64,000 nt of DNA from Vitellaria paradoxa (taxonomy: Eukaryota > Streptophyta > Magnoliopsida > Ericales > Sapotaceae): positions 1,642,562-1,706,561 of the forward strand of contig CM034241.1 in assembly GCA_019916065.1 (NCBI GenBank). The letters are read 5' to 3'. Position 1 is the first letter of the stretch; every line of letters starts with the position of its first letter. Below, piece by piece: positions 11,401-23,557 of the stretch. The position numbers were made by a program, and so were the translations under genes. Below the pieces are notes generated by a model. It was given only the letters and a program-made list of their open reading frames with translations. It was not told the DNA's origin and made no database searches.

Positions 11401-11794
11401 CGCTGTATGCACCGGCAATGGCGTTGAGGACGCTGAGGCCGCCGACGGTGAACGTGACCACGCAGGCCCCGACGCCGCGGGATCGGGCGTATCCATCGGC
11501 AGCGTAGCCGGCGTTGAGCTCGTTGCAGCATCCTATGAGGTTGAGCCCCGGCTCAGCAAGGAGGTGGTCGAGAAGAGTGAGGTTGAAGTCGCCAGGAACG
11601 GAGAACACGTCAGCGGCGCCGATCTCGACGAGGCGGCGGGCGATGTGTCGTCCAAGAGTCGATTCGGCCGAGCCGATCACGGCGGAGGAGGGGGTCGAGT
11701 CGTGGATGGTAGAAACGACGCCACTGCGGGGTAGGCTGCCAACGTCGTTGCATGCGGCGCTGCAAGCGTCCACTGCTCCGATCTTAGTATCCAT
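8420..11794 (-). CDS. PDC1: Pyruvate decarboxylase
   Basis: Cytosolic thiamine-diphosphate enzyme converting pyruvate to acetaldehyde and CO2, the first step of ethanol fermentation under low oxygen. Exons (minus): 11794-11264, 11158-10995, 10856-10206, 10108-9991, 8877-8689, 8590-8420. All junctions are GT-AG and join in frame to 607 residues, the usual plant length. Visible motifs: the catalytic Glu in [15 protein letters not shown] (E92), the HH pair of NRILHHTIG (155-156), and the ThDP/Mg site GDGSFQ (483-488) to NNGGYTIE (510-511). The C-terminus is [16 protein letters not shown]. The start at 11794 gives the family opening MDTKIG. Intron 4 is 1.1 kb and AT-rich. A copia element lies 224 bp past the stop. 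The numbered paralogue within the PDC family is a guess; the enzyme identity is not. Confidence 0.96.
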
Positions 11795-12621
11795 CACTAA
11801 ATGACGATCAAACACAAGGACCACAGCTCAGTTACAAAACTGGTTACTTTGTAGTGGGTTTCGAGCGAGAGGATTTGAAGGGAGAAGCCAAAATAGGGAA
11901 GACAATTTACAGGGACGTGTTTTGGCCGACGAGGGCGGCGAAACCAGGGGCGGTTTTGGCAAAGCGGCGGTGTTGGTGCTGTGGTTTCAGAATCGGTGGA
12001 ATCCAAAGGAAAGGTTATTTCAGTGGGTGTTTGTTTGGTAAAAGTTTGGATAAAAAATATAATAAATGTATAAAAATTTGAAGTAAAAATAATATACGGT
12101 GAAATTTTAATGAAAAAATTTATAAAAAATTAATAAAAATATATGAATTTTAATTAATTTTGGTTAATCAAACAGTTTGGAATTCACTAGAAACCTTGGG
12201 TGTCTTTAATAGCAATTTCAAGTCCAGAGCATAGGGGCCATTAGTGTCCAAACGTGGACACAGGACCCTCCCATGATTGAGGGATTGAGTAAAAGTGCAA
12301 ATTTTGGCATTGGGAAGAAAAAAAAATTTTTTTTTCAGTTTACTTTTCAAGACAAAAAATTAATTTTTTAATAACTATTTTTTAAAATTTTTATAAATTT
12401 GACATTTTTATTTTTTATAATTTCAAAAAATTAAATTTAATTATTTCTAAAAAAAATTAAATAGTCATTAATTAAAAGTTAGCAAATTTCCTAAACGGAG
12501 CCTTGGACAAACATTCCATGGCTTGTGGAATTCATGACCACTTCTGGGAAGCAGATTTGAAAAGAGTGGGCAAATTTTTAATAATATAACTTGGACTAGA
12601 ATAAGAAGAGGCTACCGTCAC
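11795..12621 (-). promoter_or_regulatory. PDC upstream region
   Basis: Upstream of the PDC start. The first about 210 bp are fairly GC-rich and probably 5' UTR; beyond about 12,040 the DNA is AT-rich. AT-rich TATA-like words occur near 12,050-12,075, and the minus strand carries CCAAACAAACAC near 12,030. Short AAACAAA-type words have been linked to anaerobic genes but are too short to prove regulation. Confidence 0.35.
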
Positions 12622-12624
12622 TAA

Positions 12625-12979
12625 GGTTGTGTTTGTTTGCTGGATGAGAGAGACGGATTGGCTTGGTTATCCGTGAGATTCACCCTGTGAAGTGTTTGTT
12701 TAATTTGTGGCCTCCACAGATTAGATGAATTCTCCCTCAAATGGGATATTAATAATACCACACCTCTAGATTTGTTTCCGACCAAAATTCAAAGATTCAA
12801 AATTATTTTTCATCACATTACATATTAAATTATATCTTTTATCCCACTTTATATCTTATCAACCAAACAATAAAAAAATAATCTCATATAAAAAATTAAT
12901 CCCATCTTTTATTCAATCTCATATATTATTCATGATATTATTTATCCCCATCATCCAATTCCCTCACACAAACATGGCC
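12625..12979 (-). mobile_element. Tourist-type MITE, family T1, copy 1
   Basis: 355 bp with TAA on both sides (12622-12624 and 12980-12982). The ends are GGTTGTGTTTGTTTG and, reversed, GGCCATGTTTGTGTG. The interior read on the minus strand closely follows the copy at 51306-51689 (GATGATGGGGATAA, AAAGATGGGATTAATTTTTT). A TAA/TTA target and the terminal form suggest PIF/Harbinger mobilisation. Confidence 0.8.
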
Positions 12980-13172
12980 TAAATACAAGGCACGGTTCAA
13001 ATCTTCTAAAAATTGAACTGAGTCTCCTTCCTGTCGCTTACCTGGGAGCTGCGTCTTGAACTGACAGTTGTTTCCCAAATTTAAATTTAACTTCAAATGC
13101 AAATTCATCTGCACGTGGAAAACAGTTTCCGATTCCAAGTCCACTTCACCTCTCTGAAAGGATTGGCTGTTT

Positions 13173-13439
13173 TCGCCCTGTCGCAATGGACAGTTGAGTT
13201 GATTTGGATGGCGGGTTGAAGGTTCGAGATCAATAAATTTTGAGTTTGATTCCTCTTCGGGAGTAGTCCTTCTTTTAATTATGAAGGCCCATCTAACAAC
13301 TTTTTCGACTGAGCCGGTTAGTCAGGACTTGGTTAGCTTGGCTTATCCTCTGTAATTCTTGGTCAGCTAGGGTCACAGAGCGAGTTTCACCCAGTGCACA
13401 CTCTTACGGTAGCGGTTGCGGGCTTTCTCGTACCATAAA
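13173..13439 (+). mobile_element. SINE, tRNA-derived, with 12-bp target duplication
   Basis: A 267-bp insertion flanked by exact copies of gattggctgttt (13161-13172 and 13440-13451). The head has a B-box-like GAAGGTTCGAGATC about 50 bp from the start and a weak A box near GGACAGTTGAGTTG. There is no coding capacity. Size, RNA polymerase III promoter elements and target duplication fit a SINE. Confidence 0.82.
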
Positions 13440-13715
13440 GATTGGCTGTTTACCACGAAACCCCTTGCTTTGCAAACAACTACTAGAGAAGCTAGCAAAT
13501 GACAACTTCATAGTTTTACCATTAAAATTAATCAAAACTCACTAATTTATATCAATTTTTTACACTTTCTTCCAATTAAATTTTACCGTATATCACTTTT
13601 ACATCAAATCTTTATACTTTTGCTATATTTTTTGGCCAAATTTTTACCAATTAAACACCCCTAGTTAACAGCAATAACTGGTGCTTACGCCACTCTAAAC
13701 AAAATTAAAATTAAG

Positions 13716-14655
13716 TTTTGTATATAGTTGAAATTTCGAATAAATAGTTTAAATAAAAAAATATAATAATTCATGAGTTTTAATTTTTTTTCTCTAAAAC
13801 TTTAGACTCTAACAACAACTATATGTGTTTTAGTATCTCTCTATTCAATTAATTTTTAATAAGTACCACAAAAAAATATAAATTATGACACTTTAATTTG
13901 AAAGATTCAACTTTCTAAAAATCATAGTTAAATAGAATTTAAATTAATAGTTTTAATTTACATATTATCTCCATATCTGAAATATAGTGAAATTTAAAAT
14001 GTGAAGACGTTTTATGAAATAGATGATAAAGAAATTCATTAAAATAAAAATTGAGTTAGAATTTAAAAATATAAAATTGCCCTCAATTATTGGATAAAAA
14101 AAATAATTCTTACTCAGATCTTATTTATTGCAATTTTTTTTTTCAAAAACCGTCATATTTTATTATATATACTAACATAGAACAAAATTAATACAACGTT
14201 ACTTGTATAATTGAAACTTTAAACAAAAAATTATAATAACCTATAAGTTTTAATTTTCTTTCTCAAAAATTTTATATCATAACTGTTACTATATGTATTT
14301 TAATATCTCTTTTTCTCCAATTAATTTTTGATAATCACCATAAAAAAAACATAAATTATTGTGCTTTAATTTAAAAGATTCAATTTTGTAAATATTATAA
14401 TTAGACAAAATTTAAATTAACAATTTTAATTTACATATGATCTCTACTCTTAAAATATAATAAAATTTAAAATGTTTAAACTATTTTATAAAACAAATAG
14501 TAACAGAGGTACTAAAATAAGAATTAATCGAAAAGTTTAAAATATAAAAATAATCTCACTTGTTAAATGAAAGAAAAAAATAATTCTTGAACTTTTTAAG
14601 TTTCAATCTCAGAAAGAAATATTTTAAAAAATCATCCTGTCTTATTATATAAATT
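13716..14655. repeat. Diverged tandem duplication, unit about 480 bp
   Basis: Two adjacent AT-rich units (about 13716-14190 and 14195-14655) share the same word order, for example the pairs TAATTCATGAGTTTTAATTTT / TAACCTATAAGTTTTAATTTT and ATTAATTTTTAATAAGTACCA / ATTAATTTTTGATAATCACCA, with many substitutions. No gene is seen. It could be an old transposon remnant or a local duplication. Confidence 0.75.
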
Positions 14656-14914
14656 TATTTAATTGTAAATAAATTACATTTTATTTTACTTTAATATTTG
14701 AATAATTACATTTAATATCTTTTAATATTTAAAAATTATTCTTACCTACTTTTTTTTTAAAGTTATTAACTTTAATCTTTTTTAATTTATTGCTCCTCAC
14801 TTTACTAATTTTTTTTAATATTAAAGAATGATAAGGATAGTTACTCAAATATTAAAAAAAATATATGTAATTTAACCTATATCAATTTAAAACAGGTTAG
14901 AACTCCGTAAAATT

Positions 14915-15070
14915 ATGGCCAAAGTCGCACGCATAAATTGAATTGAAAAACATAGCATTTTAAAACTAAAGTCCCAAGTTTTAATAAAAATAATGGCCCA
15001 AAATGGCACGCACGAATTGAATTGAAAAACATAGCATTTTAAAACTAAAGTCCCAAGTTTTAATAAAAAC
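14915..15070. repeat. 78-bp tandem duplication
   Basis: Units 14915-14992 and 14993-15070 are nearly identical (both contain AAAACATAGCATTTTAAAAC and GTCCCAAGTTTTAATAAAAA). The open frame here is a by-product of the repeat. Confidence 0.92.
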
Positions 15071-15610
15071 ACACAAAATATCCCCGTAATTATTAAAAAT
15101 AACTAGTTAACTTGAGGAGAAAAAAAATTGCAAAACATACCCCAAAAGAATAAAATATATAAAAAAAACCCTTTAATACACCCCAAGTGAATAAAATATA
15201 TAAAAAAAATGCGATTGAATGGCAAGGACTTTTCCCGCACAAAAGCCTGACCGGTTTTTGACTTCGTCTTCTGAACAAAAAAGGGTACGATAAAACAAAG
15301 TCCTCAAATGAGCAACCACAGGTGAAAATTTGACAAGAATGGTGATTGTCCTCTAATATGCTCAAATTACGAGAGAACATGTTTATTATGTAGCTTTCAC
15401 TTGTAAATAGAAACATTTCTCTATTTAAGGAAAAAAAGGGATACAAAAGTTAACCTTGTGTACATGCAGCTGCCGCATATGGGAAGAAAACCCAATTAGG
15501 ATCATCTAAACATTCGGAATGAACACAAGCAAGCATACAAATAAGTGCCCAAAATTGGCAAGAAAAAGGAAATTATAAAAAAAAAAACAAAACAAATTTT
15601 AATAAACCTT

Positions 15611-16885
15611 TTATCCTTGAGATGCAGCTCCATTTTGGGCTGCATCCATAGACTCGGACTCCTCCGCTTTGTCACCCTTCTTGCCTGCAACATTCAACAG
15701 TTGGGTTAAGTGCACATAAAACCATCCTTCCATTTGCAAGTCAAATGGTTGTTTCCGAACATAACATAAATGAACAACTGCAGAATGATTTGGGGATTGG
15801 CAAAGTTAGTGATATGCTAATACTGGATATAAGTAAATCCCAACAAAATACCTTTCTTCTTCTTCCCACCACCTTTCTTCTTCGTCTTCGTGCCCAAAGC
15901 CAACCACGCTTTGATCTCTGGGTCATCTATGGTTTTGGTAGGTTGGAGCTCCTGCAATGGGTGCGATGTTATGCGATCTGACCCATTTGGCATTAGCAGA
16001 ACAGTGAATTTGATATGGGCAATGTAATCTCCTGCACAACCAGCAGAATTTGTTAACATAAGAACACAAAATTACAGATAGGAGATTGATACCAACTGAA
16101 CAACACATGCAAGAAAGTCATCTAATCCTCGTAGTATTTTGCAGATTCCAGTCTTGCCAAACATTTCTTACCAGGCTTCTCGTGAAGAACAGGATATGGC
16201 TGCAATAGGTCATGATTGACACATTCTACCAATCCCAACCGAGCCCGCTTCTCTTCCAAAGCCCTGCCATTTATACATTTTGCTCTCATTATTAGGGTAA
16301 GGGGCAAAAACAAATTACCAGCAGATAAACATGTTTTCCCCAATAAATGCAACAAACCTCGCTGTAAATGGCATGATAGGAAACTTCTGACTAATTTCAC
16401 TGAATATGAACCTAGATGCTTTCATCTTCAAGTGATAATTCTTATCAACAGCTCTTTTGTAAATAGTTGTCTGTTTCTCATCTAAGAGCTTAGGCTGCAA
16501 AATTGATTCCGACATACTAAGGGCCAAAAACAAGAGGCAATAGCAATGTTATGCATCTCTATGTAGATGCCCTAATTACCTTGCCTTCACCAGTGCTTGT
16601 AACTATATCAATTGAATAAACTTCATTCTCCTCGAACTCAGCATCATCAACTCTTGTCTCAGGATTTGATACGCTCAGTACAACCTTGTTTCCATCAATC
16701 ACAAACTGTTTCAGCTGGTGACTGAGGACACCCTCAACAATTTTGCAGTCATATGCAGCAGCAACCTTCTGAATGGCTTCTGTCACATCTTTGTTCTGCC
16801 ACAAAGAAAGAGATTTAATGAGCAAGGGGTATCATAAAAAGCACACCAGCAATAAGTTTTACCAAGAACAAGCTGAGTAGTAGTA

Positions 16886-16927
<42 letters not shown>

Positions 16928-19900
16928 GTAATAATAATAATATTAATACATGTACCTACAGGCCTTCAAATTAAAATTAAGTCAAATGACATCAAAAATC
17001 AAAAGGGCTCATAGTCAATATTTAATATCTAAGAGACTACAACCCTTTTAAGTTAGAATTCTTCACATATTCTATTCAAGTTAATTGTATTTGTAACAGA
17101 AACACTAAAACTTTTGCCAGATAACACATTGATTGCAAGAGTAGATACAGATAATACACAGAGCAGTTTCAGCATATTATGTCCTTAGAAGTCTTAATAG
17201 CTAATGCCCTTTGATAAAACCATCACAGCTTTAGTTTTCTAACCATGCCCTCCTTTCCAAAAGAAAAATAAAAAGAATATATTAAATCTTGTGGCGGGCT
17301 ATAGAGCTGCATTTTCTCAATGCCGTTAAAACACAAAGGGTTTTTTTTTTTTGGGGGGGGGGGGGAGGCGGGTGGAGTACAACGTATCGGCCACAACCAG
17401 ATTTCTGAAAACCGATAAAAATAAATCGATTCCCAACTACAGGAGACAGCCAATTTCCATATAGGCAACAGGGAAAAAGAGGAAACCAATAAAAATTGAT
17501 AACCTCGGCAAAGTTGCCTTTTGCAGTCCCAAAGCACAAAAAGGGAAAAGGCATAAAAAAATAAGCAAATGATCATCCAGTGAAGTTTGCCTATTCCAAC
17601 ACTCAAAATGTTCCTTCAACATTGAGTCAATCCTTTTTGCCTGCCCAGGGGAGAGATTTAAAAGTGAAGGAAAAGTAGAAAAGATACACTATCTAAAATA
17701 TGGGAAATAGTGCTTTGTGGGCGAAATCAGCAAAATAGTAAATAAATAAATAAATGGAAGAGTAAAAACAAAATAACACTTTTAGAGAGTAATAGTCCAC
17801 GCACCCCTCCTGAAATTTCACCAACAATGAGATACAGCAAAGCAATTACAACCCCAACCAAGGCAAGCAAAAGCTATATGAATATGTAACACGAGGATGA
17901 TATCTCCCCCCTTGAATTTATTTAGATTCCACTCACGTAAAACCTAAAATGGAAATTATAATGCCATCCTATCAGAGTAACTATGACAAAAGCCTCACTT
18001 GGAATTTCCTTCCATAGCTCATGACAAGTATCCATCATATAGGAGCATTAGACTCTCTGGCTAAAAATCCAAACTGTTACATTAACGCTCTTAGTAGGAC
18101 ATTTAATAGCGGAAAACAACAAAAATAGAGATTTCTACGCGCGCGTGCACGCGCACGCGTACGCGCGCACACACGAAGTAAAGCAATACAGAACGTGACA
18201 AAATTAACATGATTCTCTATCAGCGTAACTATGGCTGAAAAAGGTGCATGGGATGAAAATCCATAACCTTTAAATATCTTCATCATGTAGAGAAATCACG
18301 CTCACACAAATAAAAGAAACCAAATGCAAGATATTTTCTACAGCTCCAAAATTTACTTTCACCATTAGGAGAACTGAAAAGCAAATCCAAGACAAAGTGT
18401 GTGGATTGACTATTAAGTCAACTAATATGAATTAGAGACAGAATGAAAATAACTTCCACAAAGAAAAACAAATTTTCAAACCCATTTAAGAGATCAGGCT
18501 AAAAGAGCTCCAAACAAGTCATCTAACATATATTTTTCCATGACTTGAAAGATTTTGCCTCGTCTGGGAATTCAGGCAACAGGTCTAAATAAAAAGATCA
18601 GCCTAAACCAACCCAATTAAGGCTAAGCAGAATATAGGCAACAGGGAAAAGAGGAAATCAACAAGCAAATCGATCACCTCGGCAAAGTTGCCTCCTCCAT
18701 TGATTTTCCCACAAGATTCAATCATTATTACTTATATCGATGCTTAAAATATTTTTACACTGTTACAATTAATCTCCAACAGATATTTAACAAATTTTAG
18801 TTGGGAAAATGTTTAGCTGAATTGAGACGTCTAACAAATTTCTTTAATATGTAGCGAGAACCCATTGACTTCAACATTCAAATATACACTCACAACACTA
18901 TCATGTCTGGCAAAAGCAAAAGCAAAATCTAAAGCAGGGCCTGCAATAAATTTACCTTTTTCCCTGGCCTAACTAGCCTCAAAGCAACCTCAGCAGCAGT
19001 ATTTGCCGCAGCAATAACATCAGCTTGCCTACCCGTAACTGGACCTCCTTGAAGGACATGGGTGTGTGCAACTACAGCAATGAACCCATCTATGTGACAC
19101 CCCAAGTCACTGCATTCAAATCATAGAACATCATCATCTACTTGCAGCAAATTAGGTCTACAATTGCAATACTAACTAAACAGCTAATAAGCTATTATAT
19201 ATACCAGAAACATAAGCTCTGTGCGTTTTTGCAAAAGCCAGGCTTCAAGGGAACTTACATTTTTAACATATCACCTTCTTCCAACACTGCCTCATCACTG
19301 GCAAGCGGCGAGAAATGACAAACAGTGTTGTTTACTGAGATACATGTTGGGAATGCAATACCCCTTTCAATCTTCTTCTTCACATTTTTGTACATATTAC
19401 CAGTTTGCCTTTACATACACAAAATTGAAACAATTAGTACCGACAAAAACACAAAGAATGAATTTAATAATTAATGCATCATACACGGAGAGATTGCACT
19501 TACTCTCTGATGAATGAATCAGCCTTCTCACAAATGTCAACAATCTTAGCCTTTGGTTTGCACTCCGATAGTACTAACTGTAAAGCTTCTGCATATTTTC
19601 ACAAGTTCCATAAATTTATCACGGTGTCATTTACCAAAAAATAAATAAATAAACAAAACCCCAACCCACATGAATGCATATACAGATACAAATGTCAATA
19701 AGCAAACATACAAAGCTACAAAATTTAAACAGCAGCAAGAGAAAAACTATAAATCTACATATTTTTGGTTAAAATATTTTCTATTTTGTGCTCGAACAAC
19801 AAATGCAAGCTACACAAAAAAAAAAAAAAAGTAGAGAGGGGAAAAGAAGTAACTGTTAGCGATCTCGGCAGCGCTCTTGTACTTGGTAACGACTTCAGGA

Positions 19901-19944
19901 GAGGAGAGATCCAACTCCTTTTCTTCCCTTTCCTCGTCCGACAT
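15611..19944 (-). CDS. EBP1: EBP1 / PA2G4-like proliferation-associated protein
   Basis: Homologue of ErbB3-binding protein 1, a methionine-aminopeptidase-fold protein without peptidase activity. In plants it promotes organ growth and binds ribosomal/RNA components in nucleolus and cytoplasm. Exons (minus): 19944-19854, 19588-19504, 19408-19259, 19109-18956, 16795-16580, 16494-16358, 16263-16172, 16031-15852, 15684-15611. All junctions join in frame to 392 residues, the length I expect for plant homologues. It opens [22 protein letters not shown] (shown in part), carries the family stretch [19 protein letters not shown], the block [19 protein letters not shown], and a Lys-rich tail ([18 protein letters not shown]) of the kind used for RNA and nucleolar binding. 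Intron 4 is 2.2 kb and repeat-bearing. A 5' UTR intron (about 20084-19972) is plausible but unproven. Confidence 0.95.
16878..16942. repeat. (AAT)n microsatellite in EBP1 intron 4
   Basis: About 20 consecutive AAT/AGT trinucleotides, likely polymorphic in length. Confidence 0.95.
17459..18694. repeat. Dispersed direct repeat inside EBP1 intron 4
   Basis: The segments 17459-17522 and 18632-18694 share ATATAGGCAACAGGGAAAA(A)GAGGAAA and CCTCGGCAAAGTTGCCT in the same order. A shorter pair near 17,970 and 18,217 (CTATCAG(A/C)GTAACTATG) suggests partial duplication of intron sequence. Confidence 0.8.
18136..18175. other. 40-bp alternating pyrimidine-purine tract
   Basis: An unbroken YR alternation rich in CG and CA steps (TACGCGCGCGTGCACGCGCA at its left half) in an AT-rich intron. 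Such sequence readily adopts left-handed Z-DNA under negative supercoiling. Confidence 0.85.
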
Positions 19945-20238
19945 CGCTTCGAGCTTGAGAAATCCCTAATACTGCGATAATCAAATAACAAACAAAGAAA
20001 TCTACGCTCAAATCGCTCTCAAAAATTGAATCCCATCACAGACTTGAGATCGTAAACCAATTCAACAGAACAAAACTCACAGCAGAGAAAATATAGGAAT
20101 GATTGGAAGGAGAAAGAAGAAAGTTAGGGTCCTTCTTTCTTTCGAGTATCGACAACACCACCACAGGTAGAGGGTTGGTGGGGGTGGTGGCTCCGTCAGT
20201 CGTCAGTTACTGCTAGGGTTTGAGGTCGGAAGTGTGTG

Positions 20239-20246
20239 TATATATA
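20239..20246 (-). promoter_or_regulatory. Putative TATA box of EBP1
   Basis: TATATATA about 295 bp upstream of the EBP1 start codon, followed downstream (minus strand) by a pyrimidine-rich leader. Position fits transcription starting near 20,210 with a 5' UTR that may contain an intron. Confidence 0.45.
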
Positions 20247-20283
20247 GAAGTCGAGGATTGCGTTACAGAATATGGGTAGGGTT

Positions 20284-22379
20284 TTGTGTGCGTTTGGCAA
20301 CTACCTAAAATAAAATTTAAAAACTCCTATCATATCAATTTTTTTATTTTATTACACATATTATGAATTTTTAATTTTTTTCACTTTATTTTTATTTTTT
20401 TTCATTTTTATCACCCAAACACTACCTCTATGTATGTATATATTTTTTTTTTCTTTTTTTCATTTCTTTGGTAGATTATTTTCTTTTTTTTTAATTTTAT
20501 TAATTTGGTATTTAAATAACTTAATCCTTTATTAATTTGGGGATAACTTAATCCATAAATTGTTAAATCATGATCCAATTTTGTTGAAATATTCAAATTT
20601 TAAATGGGAAATTATTAAATTCGAATTAAATTTTGTTTCATTACTTATTATTAGTAACTATTTTGAACATATAATGCGGAAGTGATGGTGTAGATGGTCC
20701 GGAAGTCCGTGGGGTTCAAACTTGCTCAGAGGATGTTTAGTTTATTAAAATCAATCAAAACTTAACAATTTCTATTAATTATTTATTTTTTTTTCTAATG
20801 AAAATTCACTATATATTATTTTTACATAAAATCTTCATAATATTATTGTACTTTTTTACCACCCAAACACCACATAAATTTGTGTTTGTTTATCAGATTA
20901 ATTTGTGAGAATAGGTTAGTAGTTTATCATTTTTTACAAAATTAATTTTATTCCTACGTTTAGCTTGTCAATAGTAGGAATTAAAGGAAAAATAGTTCAA
21001 AATCCCTAGTAACATGAAAAACTCTCTAAATGTTATTTTTTATTCGTTAAAAATAATATACATAATATATTAGTAATATGACCCACACAAATTTGTCATA
21101 TTATAAGTCTGTTCGGATCTCCAACTTTTTTCAAAAAAATTTTAAAAGTTTTCAAATCTCTCCAATTAAAATTTACCACGTGTTATTTTTATATCACATC
21201 AACACCAACTTTTATTTTTTTAATTTTTTGACACTTCAAATGTCCACTACATAGTTAAGTTGAAAGTATTACCATATGATAAAATAGTTAAATTGTAAAA
21301 ATATATTTGAAAATAATATATATATTATTATTTATACAAATTCAATCAAACATATATATCAATTATACATAAGACTTTAAAACTAAAAGTTTAGGTGGGT
21401 GGAGAGTCAAAAATTATGCTCGAAACTACCATGAGAGATAAAGTGCTCTCATCTCTTGGTCTATTAAAATTAAGAAGGAAACTAACCTCTACAACTCTCA
21501 CCAATTCTACTCCCACTATCCCCACTTCCCGATATAAAGAATATGGTGAGACTCATGTCTTCTATAAGAAAAAGGAAAGTATGTTTTAAATAGTTTTTCT
21601 CTCTCTCTCTCTCTAACTCTTCTCTTCTTTGATGATAGAAAGCAATACTAACTTGGGTGTCAAAATAATCTTGATCGATTATCACCGATTGAACCTCTAA
21701 CATTGTTTTTTGTATTATCTATAGGTTGAATGGAAGAGATAGAGGGAGAGAGTTTACATCAATGACGGTGTGTAATTTTTTTTAACTCTCCAATCATTAG
21801 TTGTGCAAAAATTTTACAAAAATTTTATACAAATATTTTACTCCAACTGCCCGCCTACAGCACTCCTTTTCCTCTCCTTTTCTCAGCCCAAACTAAAACA
21901 ATATTCAGTTGTTTTAAATATTTTCACAAAATTTATCACATTACTATAATTATTTTTAAAAAAATAATTTTTTTATAAAAATATTTTTTTTCTTCGTCCC
22001 AATTTACTCCGACTGATTGAACACCCTGGATCCACCTTTGCAAGGCCGGCAAGCGTTTTGATTCAAAATGCATTGGAAGGAACCAAAGTACCAAGTCACA
22101 TGTCCTTGTTGAATAAACTCTATCCAACCTAGCAATTTTAAGGCATTCCTTTAACACTGGACAAAATTCCACCGCTAAGCCATAATGGGGTTCATTGTTA
22201 GTACTAGTTTAGTTCATAAGAATTGACAGCTAGAAAAAGGGACTTGAGAGGTATGGATTTAGGAGAATTGGCGTACCAAGTTATGTCAACTTCATAATTT
22301 GTAATTGAGAGTCAATTGGGTTAAAATCTAACGGTCCAAAATACATTCATATTTTTACGTCCAAAGAAAGCATAAATGC
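20284..22379. other. AT-rich intergenic DNA, no gene seen
   Basis: Long A/T homopolymers and MITE-like low-complexity DNA. A weak tRNA-like word pair occurs near 20,673-20,730 (GTAGATGG, then GGGGTTCAAACTTG), too degraded to call. No open frame has recognisable protein similarity. Confidence 0.6.
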
Positions 22380-22387
22380 ATTTGAAT

Positions 22388-22832
22388 TAAGGGTGAAAAC
22401 GAACCGAGCCGCTCGCGAGCTATTCGAGCTCAGCTCGAAAAAAGCTCGGCTCGAGCTCAATTCGTGAGTTAAACGAGCTTGAACTAAACTTGATTTTTGG
22501 TTCGTTTTAAATTCGAGCTCGAACTTGAGCCTAAAGAAGCTCGGCTCAAAAGCTCGCAAGCAGGCTTGGTTAAAATAATATATATTTTTTAATAATATTT
22601 TTATATTTTTAATAGTATTTTTATTATATTTTTTAAATATATTATATTTTAAATCAAAATGACGTCGTTTTGGTTTAATCGAATTATTCGCGAGTCTAAT
22701 CGATCCTAAATCCTTCTTTATCGAGCCGATCTCGAGCCTATATAAAAGCCCAAATCGAGCTCGAGCTCAGTATAAAAAGCTCGAGCCGAGCTCGAGCATG
22801 TTAAAGCTCGGCTCGGCTCGATTCCACCCCTA
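22388..22832. mobile_element. Non-autonomous hAT-type MITE
   Basis: A 445-bp element flanked by exact 8-bp duplications atttgaat (22380-22387 and 22833-22840). The ends TAAGGGTGAAAACGAACCGA and, reversed, TAGGGGTGGAATCGAGCCGA form the terminal inverted repeat. The subterminal regions are dense in GAGCTCG/GCTCGGCTCGAG words on both arms, with an AT-rich middle. An 8-bp target duplication and TA(G/A)GGGTG ends are typical of hAT elements. It has no transposase. Confidence 0.88.
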
Positions 22833-22891
22833 ATTTGAATGCATCCAAACTATTGAATTTTAATCAAATAACTATCAACCACAAGTTACGA

Positions 22892-22928
22892 AAAAAAAAA
22901 AATGCAAATGCAAATGCAAATGCAAATG
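22892..22928 (+). repeat. (AAATGC)n microsatellite
   Basis: An A-run followed by about five AAATGC hexamers, 60 bp from the hAT-type MITE. Confidence 0.9.
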
Positions 22929-23557
22929 GATCATTGAATTTTAACCCGATGATCCCGAGCTCACTGTCATCCAGTCATCCATCTAACATAAGTTCCTATG
23001 TCAGCCTTCCCCTTTTCGTTTAGAACTACGTCAGACTGGACAAACCACCTGTGATTATTGTAGGTTGATCTTTGCCACTTCAGCATAAAATGTTTCTAAA
23101 TCAATCAATGGATGGACATGGCACCAAGGAAATACAAATGATTTAGGTCTCTGACAATAGGTTTAACATATTGAAAACCTAGAAATTCATCAAAATACAA
23201 AATCAGCAAAAAAGGGCATTGCTGCAGGTGTGTGACACAAGTGACTGCTCCAATAAATGGCCTTAATGGCTGGGCATAAGAATGCATAAAATGGATTTGA
23301 GTACCTGGAAGAAAATGAATCCGCAAATGGAATTTTCCATCAACAGAGCTACTACACCTCTACATCACAACCTCACCAGGGTTGGGGAACTCCACCAGGT
23401 AGCCTGAATTCAACTAGGTACTAAAAAAAAATTAAACACAAAATGTGACAGTTTTGACGGAATTTTGCCCATTACCTCTCCATTAAAGGAGTTATGTGAC
23501 CTTTTTTCATTGAATAAAACTGGATCCGGTGTAAGCTAAAGATCATGAATGGCACCC

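Noticed and set aside
11249..11734. 161-codon open frame on the + strand
   Set aside because: Antisense shadow of PDC exon 1, open only because of that exon's codon bias and GC content.
14887..15072. 61-codon minus-strand frame with a repeated peptide
   Set aside because: The repetition comes from the 78-bp tandem duplication; there is no gene signal.
20673..20730. tRNA-like A-box and B-box words
   Set aside because: Only one fair B box (GGGGTTCAAACTTG) and no body, tail or flanking duplication; too weak to call a SINE.
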